Below are positions 1 to 7,594 of a DNA stretch of 15,053 nucleotides, piece by piece. This DNA comes from JBBDIX01 sp040880235 (GTDB lineage: Bacteria > Actinomycetota > Nitriliruptoria > Nitriliruptorales > Nitriliruptoraceae), in contig JBBDIX010000071.1 of assembly GCA_040880235.1 (NCBI GenBank), forward strand, positions 1 through 15,053, in the 5' to 3' direction. The position numbers and the translations under genes are program-made. The notes below the pieces were generated by a model. It was not told where the DNA came from. It was given only the letters and a program-made list of their open reading frames with translations, and did no database searches. Position 1 is the stretch's first letter. Each line of letters opens with the position of its first letter.

Positions 1-23
1 AGGTTCGATACCTCTCGCGCCCA
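1..23 (+). tRNA. 3' end of a tRNA gene (partial)
   Basis: The first bases fit the end of a tRNA. A T-loop TTCGATA (5-11) follows the AGG end of the T-stem. CCTCT (11-15) is the other T-stem strand, CGCGCCC (16-22) the 3' acceptor strand, and A23 the discriminator base. The acceptor 5' strand would then be GGGCGCG, outside the window. CCA is not encoded, as CTCC follows. The anticodon is missing, so the amino acid cannot be stated; a G-rich acceptor with discriminator A would suit tRNA-Val among others. Confidence 0.75.
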
Positions 24-28
24 CTCCG

Positions 29-56
29 GATGGCCGGTCCCTCGGGGCCGGCCATC
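29..56 (+). terminator. Strong hairpin, probable terminator after the tRNA
   Basis: GATGGCCGG (29-37) is perfectly complementary to CCGGCCATC (48-56). The stem continues inward through T38-G47 and CC-GG to a CTCG tetraloop. It begins 6 bases after the tRNA end. No T-tract follows, which is common for terminators in GC-rich actinobacteria, so the call rests on hairpin strength and position. Confidence 0.6.
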
Positions 57-135
57 TCCATGTCGTGACACGTCGGGGCCGATCTGGCGTCGACGCCACC
101 CCTGACGACTTCGGCCACGGTGCGTCGTCACCCAT

Positions 136-141
136 TAGAGT
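136..141 (+). promoter_or_regulatory. Candidate -10 element for the histidine kinase
   Basis: TAGAGT fits the actinobacterial -10 pattern TANNNT and lies 69 bases before the kinase GTG. It contains the only TA dinucleotide between the tRNA hairpin and the gene. I see no convincing -35 box. The rest of the 57-210 spacer shows nothing else I can name. Confidence 0.35.
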
Positions 142-210
142 CGACACGTCGGGCGACGACCCGACGTCGATCTGGCCCGGCTGTCCCTTCGTGCGTGCAT
201 CGAGATTCCG

Positions 211-1842
211 GTGGCCCCTGTCGAGCGCGACGGCGCGTGGTACGCGGGCATCGCGCAGGCCGCAGGTCAGGCGCTCGTGGTGGTCGACCTCGACGGTCAG
301 GTCGTGTTCTGGAACGCCGCTGCCGAGCGCCTGCACGGCTGGAGTGCGGGCGAGGTGCGCAGCGGGGCGTACGGCGACACGCTGGATGCCCTGTTCGGCC
401 CCGCATTCACGGCGCGACTGCCTGGCGTGTTCGCCGATCATGGCGAGGCGTCCGACGTGCACCTCGTTCGCCATCGCGACGGTCATGCGCAGTGGGTGTC
501 GGTCGTCGCGACGCCGTTGCGCGACGAGGGCGGCGCCATCGTCGGGGTGGTCCAGGCCCACACGGACGTCACCGACACGCATCGAACGGCCGAACTCGGC
601 GGCATCGACGCGTCCCATCGAGCGGCCATCGCAGCGGTGAGTCGACGGGCGCTCGACGGAGCGTCGTTCGCGGAGCTGATGGATGCCGCGGTGGCCAACA
701 TCGCGTCGGAACTCGGCGTGCCGCTCGTCACCCTCCTCGAGCTCGACGAGACCAGAGAGCACCTCGTCCTGCGTGCGGGCGTCGGATGGGACGACGGCCT
801 GATCGGTTCGACCACGCTGTCCACGACGGGCGCACGGCTCCCCGGGTTCGTGATCGGGAAGGACCGGGTCGTGGTGGTCGAGGACTGGAGGATCGAACGG
901 CGATTCGAGCGCCCGGAGCTCTACGCCGATGCGGGGATCGTGTCATCGATGAGCACCGAGCTGCGCGGCCGTGGCGCCACGGTGGGAGTGCTCAGCGCCC
1001 ACGCGACAGAGCAGCGGCCATTCAGCGTCGTCGACGCGGACTACCTCCACGCCATCGGGCGCATCCTGGGTGCGGCGATCGCCCGCGACGCCATCGACCA
1101 GCAGCTCGGCGCCACCATCCAGCGCCTGCAACGCAGTGAGGAGATCCGTGTCTCGTTCCTCCGCGCGACCTCCCACGAACTGCGCACACCCCTCACGGTC
1201 ATCGCGGGCGTGGCAGAGACGCTGCAGCACCACCAGGACCACCTGGAACCGTCGCAGCGCCGAGAACTGCTCGACCGACTGACGACCAACACGGATCGAC
1301 TCCAGCGACTGATCGGCGACCTGCTCGACGTGGATCGCCTGGCCTCAGGGCTCGTCGTCGCCCGTCGCAGCGCCCACGACCTGCGCGAACTGGTCGAACG
1401 TGTCGTCGGCGAGTCCGAGCACGACACGCACCGCATCACCCTCGAACTCGAACCCGTCACGGCCGAGGTGGATGTGCCCAAGCTGGAACGCGTCGTGGCC
1501 AACCTCGTCGCGAACGCGGTGCGCCACACGCCGGAGGGAACCGCCATCACCGTCAGGCTCGGCAGGCAGGGTCCCGACGCGTGGCTGCGCGTCGAGGACG
1601 ATGGTCCGGGCATCGATCCGCACCATCTCGAACGCATCTTCGAACCCTTCGTCCAGGGACGTGATCGGCACCACCACGCGCAACCGGGTACGGGGCTGGG
1701 CCTGGCCCTGGCGCGCGAGATCGTCCAGTTGCACGGGGGCGACATCCGCGCCGACAATCGCCCCGAGGGTGGCGCGCGCTTCGAGGTGACCCTGCCTGTG
1801 GACGACACGTCGAGGGATGCGCCGGACACACCAGGCAGGTGA
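211..1842 (+). CDS. Soluble PAS-GAF sensor histidine kinase
   Basis: This 543-residue protein is a two-component sensor kinase. An N-terminal PAS domain (about 18-125, with VVFWNAAAERLHGWS) is followed by a GAF domain (about 145-295). Then come a HisKA dimerisation helix with phospho-acceptor His322 in SHELRTPL, and an HATPase_c domain. The ATPase shows the N box NLVANAVRHT (431-440), G1 box DDGPGI (463-468), F box RIFEPF (475-480) and G2 box GTGLGLAL (493-500). No membrane segment or signal peptide is visible, so it should sense a cytoplasmic or diffusible cue. No response regulator lies beside it: a tRNA is upstream and thrS downstream, making it an orphan here. The GTG start has no good Shine-Dalgarno, but the PAS domain begins soon after, so the start is reasonable. 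The kinase role is certain by motif; the signal and partner are unknown. Confidence 0.93.
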   Translation: MAPVERDGAWYAGIAQAAGQALVVVDLDGQVVFWNAAAERLHGWSAGEVRSGAYGDTLDALFGPAFTARLPGVFADHGEASDVHLVRHRDGHAQWVSVVATPLRDEGGAIVGVVQAHTDVTDTHRTAELGGIDASHRAAIAAVSRRALDGASFAELMDAAVANIASELGVPLVTLLELDETREHLVLRAGVGWDDGLIGSTTLSTTGARLPGFVIGKDRVVVVEDWRIERRFERPELYADAGIVSSMSTELRGRGATVGVLSAHATEQRPFSVVDADYLHAIGRILGAAIARDAIDQQLGATIQRLQRSEEIRVSFLRATSHELRTPLTVIAGVAETLQHHQDHLEPSQRRELLDRLTTNTDRLQRLIGDLLDVDRLASGLVVARRSAHDLRELVERVVGESEHDTHRITLELEPVTAEVDVPKLERVVANLVANAVRHTPEGTAITVRLGRQGPDAWLRVEDDGPGIDPHHLERIFEPFVQGRDRHHHAQPGTGLGLALAREIVQLHGGDIRADNRPEGGARFEVTLPVDDTSRDAPDTPGR

Positions 1843-1856
1843 TCTGCCGCCGTCCT

Positions 1857-1896
1857 GAGGGTCACCGGTCCGGACGAGTACGCTCGCCCGACCCTC
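1857..1896 (+). terminator. Hairpin between kinase and thrS; terminator or leader structure
   Basis: GAGGGTC (1857-1863) pairs perfectly with GACCCTC (1890-1896). Inside the loop, CGAG (1875-1878) can pair with CTCG (1883-1886). It starts 15 bases after the kinase stop, where a terminator would be expected, but there is no T-tract. The candidate thrS -10 element sits in the inner loop, so the inverted repeat could instead act at the DNA level. Confidence 0.35.
1879..1884 (+). promoter_or_regulatory. Candidate -10 element for thrS
   Basis: TACGCT fits TANNNT and holds the only TA in the 145-base spacer before thrS. The transcript would carry a leader of roughly 100 bases. No clear -35 box is visible. 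Confidence 0.4.
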
Positions 1897-1987
1897 GTGC
1901 CGCCGGCCGGCAACGCGAGGCGGGCCCGCGCGCTGCGCCGTCACCGGATGGCCCTGCCCGCCACCCCTGACCCTCCCTGGAGATGTC

Positions 1988-3988
1988 GTGACCGCCACCG
2001 TCCACGTCGTCCATGCTGATCGTGCCATCGACGTCGCGGTCGGCACGACGGCGCTCGACGCGCTGAAGGAACTCGAGGCGACGCGTGGCCAGATCGTCGC
2101 GGCGCGGGTGACGGGCCCGGACGAGATGCCCCAGCCGTGGGACCTGGATCGTGCGCTGCCCGAGGCCGGTCCGGTGGCGGTGGAGGGGATCGCCGCAGAC
2201 ACCGACGAGGGCCGCGCCATCCTGCGTCACTCTGCCGCGCACCTCATGGCGCAGGCCGTCACCGATCTGTTCCCCGGCGCGAAGTGGGCGATCGGGCCAC
2301 CGATCGAGCATGGCTTCTACTACGACTTCGACGTGGAGGAGCCGTTCGGCCCGGACGACCTCGAGGCCATCGAGGCCCGGATGCGCGAACTCGCCGCGGA
2401 ACGTCAGACGTTCGTGCGCGAGGAGATCTCTCGGGAACAGGCGCGCGACGAGTTCGCCGACCAGCCGTACAAGCTCCAGATCATCGACCTCGTCGACGAC
2501 GGGACCATCGTGAGTCCCGTGGACCTGGGTGACGACCCCGCGACCCTGACGGTCTACCGCAACGTGCGTCCCGACGGATCGGTCGCCTGGTCGGACCTGT
2601 GCCGAGGCCCGCACGTCGTGTCGACCGAGCGCATCCCGGCGTTTGGCCTGCTGCGCAGTGCGGGCGCCTACTGGCGAGGTCGCGAGGACCAGCCCATGCT
2701 CCAGCGCATCTATGGCACGGCGTGGGAGTCACGCAAGGCCATGGCGGCGCACCTCGAGATGGTCGAGGAGGCGCGCCGGCGTGACCACCGACGGCTCGGC
2801 CGCGACCTCGAACTGCTGCACGCACCCGAGTCGCTCGGACCGGGCCTCGCGCTCTTCCTGCCCAACGGTGCGCGGATCCGCAAGAAGATGGAGGACTGGA
2901 TCCGTGACGAGACCCTGGCGCGGGGCTACGAACCCGTCTACAGCCCACACGTCGCACGGGCGGAACTGTGGGAGATCTCCGGCCACCTCGAGAACTACGC
3001 CGAGCTGATGTACCCGGGCATGGACCTGGACGACGGCACGAGCTATCGACTCAAGCCGATGAACTGCCCGTTTCACATCCTCGCGTTCACGTCGCGGACC
3101 CGCTCGTACCGCGAACTGCCGCTGCGCCTGTCCGAACTCGGGACCGTCTACCGGTACGAACGATCCGGCGTCGTCAACGGACTGCTGCGCGCACGAGGGT
3201 TCACCCAGGACGACTCGCACATCTTCTGTCGTCCCGACCAGGTCGTCGACGAGGTGGTGGGTTGCATCGAGTTCGCTCGTGACGTGTACGCCACGTTCGG
3301 GCTCGGCGAGCCGTCGCGCATCGCGGTCTCCACGCGGCCGGAGAAGTCGCACGGGACCGACGAGCAGTGGGCAGTCGCCGAACAGGCGGTCATCGATGCG
3401 GTCGAGCGGACCGGACTCGCCTACGAGACCGACCCCGGCGAGGGCGCGTTCTACGGACCCAAGATCGACATCCACGCGAAGGACGCGATCGGTCGGGAGT
3501 GGCAGCTGACGACCGTGCAGGTCGACCTCAACCTGCCCGAACGCTTCGACGTGACCTACATCGGGGACGACGGGGCGCGGCATCGCGCCGTCATGGTCCA
3601 CCGCGCCCTGTTCGGGTCGATCGAACGCTTCTTCGCGGTGATGGTCGAGTCGTTCAATGGTGCGTTCCCGCTGTGGCTCGCGCCCGTCCAGGTTCGTGTC
3701 GTGCCCGTGGCCGACGAGTTCGGGGATCACTCCGAGGAGGTGGCCGGCCGACTGCGTGCCGTGGGACTCCACGTCGAGGTGGACCACTCGACCGACACGT
3801 TGGGCGCCAAGATCCGAGATGCGCAGACCTCCAAGATCCCGGTGACGCTGGTGATCGGCGGCGAGGAACGCGATGGGGGGACCGTGTCCGTCCGGGAGTA
3901 CGGCGGCGAGCAGCGTCGTGGTGTGCCGCTCGACGAACTCGTCGACGAGTTGGTCGAACGGGTCGCGACGCGAGCGTCCGGGCACTGA
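1988..3988 (+). CDS. thrS: Threonine--tRNA ligase
   Basis: This cytoplasmic enzyme activates threonine with ATP and charges tRNA-Thr. The 666-residue length fits full-length bacterial ThrS. Domains in order are an N-terminal TGS domain (about 1-65), an editing domain with HSAAHLM (81-87) and the second metal-site part LCRGPH (204-209), the class II catalytic core (about 270-565), and the anticodon-binding domain (about 567-660). The catalytic zinc ligands are recognisable as Cys360 in MNCPFH, His411 in DDSHIF and His538 in MVHRALFGS. Class II motifs 2 (YRYERSG) and 3 (GSIERF) are present, and the editing HxxxH is intact, so the enzyme should hydrolyse Ser-tRNA-Thr. The GTG start is supported by GGAG (1979-1982) 5 bases upstream. 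The HIT gene begins 1 base after the stop, suggesting co-transcription. No T-box signature is seen in the leader. Confidence 0.98.
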   Translation: MTATVHVVHADRAIDVAVGTTALDALKELEATRGQIVAARVTGPDEMPQPWDLDRALPEAGPVAVEGIAADTDEGRAILRHSAAHLMAQAVTDLFPGAKWAIGPPIEHGFYYDFDVEEPFGPDDLEAIEARMRELAAERQTFVREEISREQARDEFADQPYKLQIIDLVDDGTIVSPVDLGDDPATLTVYRNVRPDGSVAWSDLCRGPHVVSTERIPAFGLLRSAGAYWRGREDQPMLQRIYGTAWESRKAMAAHLEMVEEARRRDHRRLGRDLELLHAPESLGPGLALFLPNGARIRKKMEDWIRDETLARGYEPVYSPHVARAELWEISGHLENYAELMYPGMDLDDGTSYRLKPMNCPFHILAFTSRTRSYRELPLRLSELGTVYRYERSGVVNGLLRARGFTQDDSHIFCRPDQVVDEVVGCIEFARDVYATFGLGEPSRIAVSTRPEKSHGTDEQWAVAEQAVIDAVERTGLAYETDPGEGAFYGPKIDIHAKDAIGREWQLTTVQVDLNLPERFDVTYIGDDGARHRAVMVHRALFGSIERFFAVMVESFNGAFPLWLAPVQVRVVPVADEFGDHSEEVAGRLRAVGLHVEVDHSTDTLGAKIRDAQTSKIPVTLVIGGEERDGGTVSVREYGGEQRRGVPLDELVDELVERVATRASGH

Positions 3989-3989
3989 C

Positions 3990-4554
3990 GTGGACGAGCA
4001 CGCGACATCGGACACCTCGCGTGCCGACCAGGCGGGCGCTCGCGTCNNNNNNNNNNGACGCCCTGCAGCGGCTGTGGGCGCCGTGGCGGTATGGCTACGT
4101 GGCGGACGACGACCCGATCGAGGGGTGTCCGTTCTGTGTGCTCCCGGCCCGGCCGACGGCCGACGACCGGTCGACGCTCATCCTGCATCGCGGTCGACAC
4201 ACCTTCGTGATCCTCAACGCGTACCCGTACAACCCCGGGCACGTGATGGTGGTGCCCCACGCACACGTGGATCGGCTCGACCTCCTCGATGACGAGGCGT
4301 CGGACGAGTTGTGGGCGTCGACCCGCCACGTTGCCCGGGTCCTGCGGGAACGACTGGGCTGCAACGGGGTCAACCTCGGGATGAACCTCGGGGCCGCCGC
4401 CGGAGCCGGGATCGCCGATCACCTCCACCAGCACGTCGTGCCGCGCTGGCAGGGAGACACCAACTTCGTGTCGGTCGTCGGGTCATCGCGCGTGCTTCCC
4501 CAGGCGCTGGACGAGACGTGGCAGGTGCTGGCAGGTGGGTTCGACGCCCTGTGA
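3990..4554 (+). CDS. HIT-family hydrolase/Ap4A phosphorylase-like protein, interrupted by an assembly gap
   Basis: This is a histidine-triad protein that acts on nucleotides. The triad HLHQHVV is encoded at 4420-4440, with the catalytic His in the middle. NLYPYNPGH-like sequence (NAYPYNPGHVMVVP) and a CPFC pair (4126-4137), possibly zinc-binding, are also present. The closest family I recognise is the actinobacterial HIT protein next to thrS (Rv2613c in M. tuberculosis, an Ap4A phosphorylase), which shares DxLQRLW near the N terminus. The likely GTG start at 3990 gives 19 codons before the N run at 4047-4056, and 165 codons follow it. The 10 Ns put the two parts out of frame; a true gap length divisible by 3 restores one protein. 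The exact substrate is inferred from homologues, not shown here. Confidence 0.85.
4047..4056. other. Assembly gap (10 Ns)
   Basis: Ten undetermined bases lie within the N-terminal part of the HIT gene. The round length suggests a placeholder rather than a measured gap. As written it breaks the reading frame between the codons upstream (frame of 3990) and downstream (frame of 4057). Confidence 0.99.
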
Positions 4555-4568
4555 CGCACGGCTGCCGG

Positions 4569-4574
4569 TAGCGT
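4569..4574 (+). promoter_or_regulatory. Candidate -10 element for the pgsA-patA-pimA operon
   Basis: TAGCGT matches TANNNT. It is the only TA in the 109-base spacer after the HIT gene and lies 14 bases past that gene's stop. The leader before the GTG at 4664 would be about 82 bases. A 12-base perfect palindrome, CGGCCATGGCCG (4582-4593), begins about where transcription would start. Confidence 0.4.
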
Positions 4575-4663
4575 TGCCGCACGGCCATGGCCGAGTGCCC
4601 GGGGTCGTGCCTCCACTTTGGAGTGCGCGTCGCGGTCACCCGGCACGAGGACAGAGGCGACAC

Positions 4664-5407
4664 GTGGCACTGAGGGCGCACTTCCCCCGGCGCGTCGAGG
4701 CGATGACCGCCCCGGTCGGGCGAGGGCTCGCGCACACACCGTTGACGCCGAACATGCTGACCACCCTCGGTCTGGTCCTGACCGCTGTCGCCGCCTGGCT
4801 GGTCGCCACGGGGCGCCCGTTCGTCGGCGCGTGGGTGCTCGTCGTCGGCGGGATGATGGACATGTTCGACGGGGCCCTGGCGCGCGCGGCCGACCGGTCG
4901 ACGCCCTTCGGCGGCTTCCTGGACTCGGTCAGCGACCGGATCTCGGACGGGCTCATCCTCGGTGGCATGGCCTGGTGGCTGAGTGGCGAACCGCGCCTGT
5001 TCGCGCTGACGATCGTCGCCCTCGTGGCCGCCGAGGTGACCAGCTACGTGCGGGCCAAGGCCGAGGCGATCGACCTCGAGTGCTCCGTGGGGATGCTGGA
5101 ACGGGGTGAGCGGGCGATGCTGCTCATCCTCGCCCTGCTCGCCCATGCGTGGGTGCTCGAACCCATCCTGTGGATCCTCGCGGTGGGGGGCTCGGTGACG
5201 GTCATCCAGCGTGTCCACCACGTGTGGTGTCAGATCGACCGGGACATCCCGGACGAGCTCGTCGAACTCACCCGCGGGTCGCGGGCCTGGAGTCGAGCCT
5301 TCAAGGCGGCGGCCCGTCGGTTCTACGGGGGGCACAACTTCGACGGGGCGATCCGACGCACGGATCCCTCGATGGGGGACGGACCGCGGGGAGTGGACGG
5401 CTCGTGA
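4664..5407 (+). CDS. pgsA: CDP-alcohol phosphatidyltransferase, probable phosphatidylinositol (phosphate) synthase
   Basis: This membrane enzyme transfers a phosphatidyl group from CDP-diacylglycerol to an alcohol. The full family signature is present: D66-x2-D69-G70-x2-A73-R74-x8-G83-x3-D87-x3-D91, followed by several hydrophobic segments. The 247 residues are close to the family norm. By position before patA-like and pimA genes, it corresponds to mycobacterial PgsA1, which makes phosphatidylinositol phosphate from inositol phosphate. The family signature alone does not fix the alcohol. I chose the GTG at 4664 over an upstream in-frame start at 4535 because AGAGG (4653-4657) sits 6 bases before it, and because 4535 lies inside the HIT gene and adds an Arg-rich tail unlike the family. 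Its stop overlaps the next start by 4 bases (GTGA). Confidence 0.88.
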   Translation: MALRAHFPRRVEAMTAPVGRGLAHTPLTPNMLTTLGLVLTAVAAWLVATGRPFVGAWVLVVGGMMDMFDGALARAADRSTPFGGFLDSVSDRISDGLILGGMAWWLSGEPRLFALTIVALVAAEVTSYVRAKAEAIDLECSVGMLERGERAMLLILALLAHAWVLEPILWILAVGGSVTVIQRVHHVWCQIDRDIPDELVELTRGSRAWSRAFKAAARRFYGGHNFDGAIRRTDPSMGDGPRGVDGS

Positions 5408-6420
5408 CACGTCCGGTCGCCGTCATCGACCTACCGCCGCCGCCGCCGTTCACACCACGTTCGCGCCTGGCGTACCTGCGCTACCTCGCGCTGTGGGAGT
5501 CGGTGGCCCGGTTGCCCGACCGGCTGGCACGGGTCGCACCGCGCATCGCCGGTGACGCGTGGTGGCGACTCGCGTCGGCGTCACGACGCGCGCAGGTGCG
5601 TGCCAACCTGCGTCGAATCGTGCCCGAGGCGTCGACCGAAGATCTCGAGGACCTCGTTCGTGAGGCGCACCGGTCGTACGCGCGCTACTGGGTCGACAGC
5701 TTTCGTCTGCATCGCATGGATCCTGCCCAGGTCGTGGCGTCGTCGACGCTGGAGGGCGTCGAACATGCCGATGCGGCGCGGGACTCGCGACGGGGTGGCG
5801 TGCTGGTCACCGGTCACCTGGGGTCGTGGGACGTCGGGGCGATGTTCGCGGCGCAACGCGACTGGTCCATGGTCGTCGTGGCCGAGGTCGTCGAGCCCCG
5901 GGCGCTGTTCGACCGGTTCGTCGCGCTGCGCCGAGGCATCGGTGTGGAGGTCGTCCCGCTCGTCCGCGGTGCCCAGGTGATGCGGGTGCTCGAGCGACAT
6001 GTTGCCGACGGGGCCCTCGTCACCCTGCTGACCGACCGCGATCTCACGCGCCGAGGACCGATCGTCGAGTTCTTCGGTGAACCCTGTCGGCTCCCCGCCG
6101 GACCATCGGTGCTGGCGCGGTCCGCCGGGTGTCCCGTCATGGCCTCCGCCTTCCTGACGTCGGGCGACGGGTTCCACGGCGTCGTACGCCCGCCCCTCGA
6201 CCTCACCGAGCTGTCCATCATCGACGGCATGCAGGTCGTGGCGAACGAACTCGAGGTCCTCATTCGCCGGGATCCCACGCAGTGGCACGTGTTCGTCGCC
6301 AACTGGCTGGTCGAGCGTGAACCCCACCACCCGGTGATCGACGCCTGGCGACGCGGTGAGGACTGGCGTGCGCTTGCCCGGGCCGAGCGCCGGGCGTACA
6401 CGCAGGGAGCCCGCCAGTGA
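5404..6420 (+). CDS. patA: LpxL/HtrB-type acyltransferase, probable phosphatidylinositol mannoside acyltransferase
   Basis: This 338-residue protein belongs to the lysophospholipid/lipid A acyltransferase superfamily. The catalytic HX4D motif is H138-L-G-S-W-D143 in VTGHLGSWDVGAM. A second conserved block runs LTDRDLTRRGPIVEFFGE, then LPAGPSVLARSAGCPV. In mycobacteria the gene in this position, PatA, acylates the mannose of PIM on the inner face of the membrane. Here that role is inferred from context. The GTG start overlaps the pgsA stop (GTGA, 5404-5407), and the stop overlaps the pimA start (GTGA, 6417-6420), so the three genes are probably translationally coupled. The N terminus carries five consecutive prolines (residues 11-15, encoded by a CCG repeat at 5434-5448), a potential ribosome stall site. 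No signal peptide is visible. Confidence 0.88.
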   Translation: MTRPVAVIDLPPPPPFTPRSRLAYLRYLALWESVARLPDRLARVAPRIAGDAWWRLASASRRAQVRANLRRIVPEASTEDLEDLVREAHRSYARYWVDSFRLHRMDPAQVVASSTLEGVEHADAARDSRRGGVLVTGHLGSWDVGAMFAAQRDWSMVVVAEVVEPRALFDRFVALRRGIGVEVVPLVRGAQVMRVLERHVADGALVTLLTDRDLTRRGPIVEFFGEPCRLPAGPSVLARSAGCPVMASAFLTSGDGFHGVVRPPLDLTELSIIDGMQVVANELEVLIRRDPTQWHVFVANWLVEREPHHPVIDAWRRGEDWRALARAERRAYTQGARQ

Positions 6421-7562
6421 GGGTCGCGATGGTCTGCCCCTACGACATCGACGTCCCGGGCGGCGTCCAACAGCACGTGCGTCGCCTCTCCTCGGAACTG
6501 TCGCTCGCCGGTGACGACGTGCGCATCGTGGCTGCCGGCACGCCGGGCTCCGAGGACGGGATCGTGCGCGTCGGTCGCAGCATCGGGGTGCGGTGCAACG
6601 GTTCCGTGGCGCCGCTGGCCCTCGGGTGGAGGGTGAGCGCCCGTGTGGCCCGTGCCCTCGCGGACTTTGGTCCGGACGTGGTGCACGTCCACGAACCCAT
6701 CGTCCCGCACGTCGGACCTGCGGCGGTGCGTGCAGCCTGCGATGCCGGGGTTGCCGTTGTCGGCACGTTCCACGCGTACTCGGCCCGTGCACGCCTCGCC
6801 GGGCTGGCTCGACGATGGGGACGGCGGACCGTCGCAGGCGTCGACACACGCATCGCCGTCAGCCGCGCTGCCGCCGGTTTCCACGCGGGCCTGCACGGGT
6901 TCGACGTGTCCGACCTCGTGGTGATCGGCAATGGAGTCGACGTCGACCGCCTGTCGGCGCCTCGCCCGCCGGCCGAACTCACGGTCGACGACCTCGTCGG
7001 CGGGGACGGTGGCGAGATCACCGTCCTGTTCGTCGGACGGCTGGAACGACGCAAGGGGCTGGCCACCCTCGTGCGCGCCTTCGTGCGCGTCCGCCACGAG
7101 CGCACGGGAATTCGGCTCGTCGTCGTGGGCGACGGGTCCCAGCTCCGCCGGTGTGCGCGCCTGGTGCCCGAGGCCCTGGACGGTGACGTCGAGTTCCTGG
7201 GCCGCGTGGACAATGACGAACTCGTCCGGGTCCACGAGCGCGCGGACCTGTTCGTCTCCCCGGCACTGGGAGGCGAGTCGTTCGGGATCGTGCTGCTCGA
7301 GGCCATGGCCGCCGGGACCGCGGTCATCGCGTCGGACCTTCCCGGCTACCGAGAGGTCCTCGACGATGGGCACTGCGGGGTCCTGGTGCCGCCGGGTGAC
7401 CATGGGGCACTGGCGAGAGCCATCCTGCGACTGGCCTCCGACCCGATGGAGCGCAGGCACCTCGTCGACGTGTCACGGGAGCACGTCCGAGGATTCGACT
7501 GGCCGGTGGTCACGCGTCGCGTACGCGACGAGTACGAACGCACGGCCCGGTCACGGACCTGA
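6417..7562 (+). CDS. pimA: GT4 glycosyltransferase, PimA-type phosphatidylinositol alpha-mannosyltransferase
   Basis: This is a 381-residue GT-B fold enzyme. The N terminus, MRVAMVCPYDIDVPGGVQQHV, closely resembles PimA, including the glycine-rich PGGVQ loop (14-18). The C-terminal half has FVGRLERRKG (205-214), with the R208 and K213 that contact sugar-nucleotide phosphates in the family. It also has the E287-x7-E295 motif in GGESFGIVLLEAMAAG. PimA transfers the first mannose from GDP-mannose to the inositol of PI at the cytoplasmic membrane face, and 381 residues fits well. The GTG start overlaps the upstream stop by 4 bases. The gene order pgsA-patA-pimA supports PIM biosynthesis. A PimB-like or other GT4 specificity cannot be fully excluded from sequence. 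Confidence 0.9.
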   Translation: MRVAMVCPYDIDVPGGVQQHVRRLSSELSLAGDDVRIVAAGTPGSEDGIVRVGRSIGVRCNGSVAPLALGWRVSARVARALADFGPDVVHVHEPIVPHVGPAAVRAACDAGVAVVGTFHAYSARARLAGLARRWGRRTVAGVDTRIAVSRAAAGFHAGLHGFDVSDLVVIGNGVDVDRLSAPRPPAELTVDDLVGGDGGEITVLFVGRLERRKGLATLVRAFVRVRHERTGIRLVVVGDGSQLRRCARLVPEALDGDVEFLGRVDNDELVRVHERADLFVSPALGGESFGIVLLEAMAAGTAVIASDLPGYREVLDDGHCGVLVPPGDHGALARAILRLASDPMERRHLVDVSREHVRGFDWPVVTRRVRDEYERTARSRT

Positions 7563-7594
7563 ACGCCCGGGCGGGTGTCCGGGTGGTTCCCCTC

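Noticed and set aside
1843..1987. T-box riboswitch in the thrS leader
   Set aside because: No T-box antiterminator signature (TGGNACCGCG) or specifier-loop arrangement is present, and 145 bases is short for a T-box leader.
2729..4015. A 428-codon open frame on the - strand opposite thrS
   Set aside because: The complementary strand encodes the thrS catalytic core with its zinc ligands. The antisense product shows no domain.
3990..4554. HIT gene as a frameshifted pseudogene
   Set aside because: The apparent frame change coincides exactly with the N run, whose length is a likely placeholder. The catalytic triad and both flanks are intact.
4535..4663. Upstream start of the phosphatidyltransferase at 4535
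   Set aside because: It would lie inside the HIT gene and add 43 Arg/Pro-rich residues. The GTG at 4664 has AGAGG at good spacing and gives a normal N terminus.
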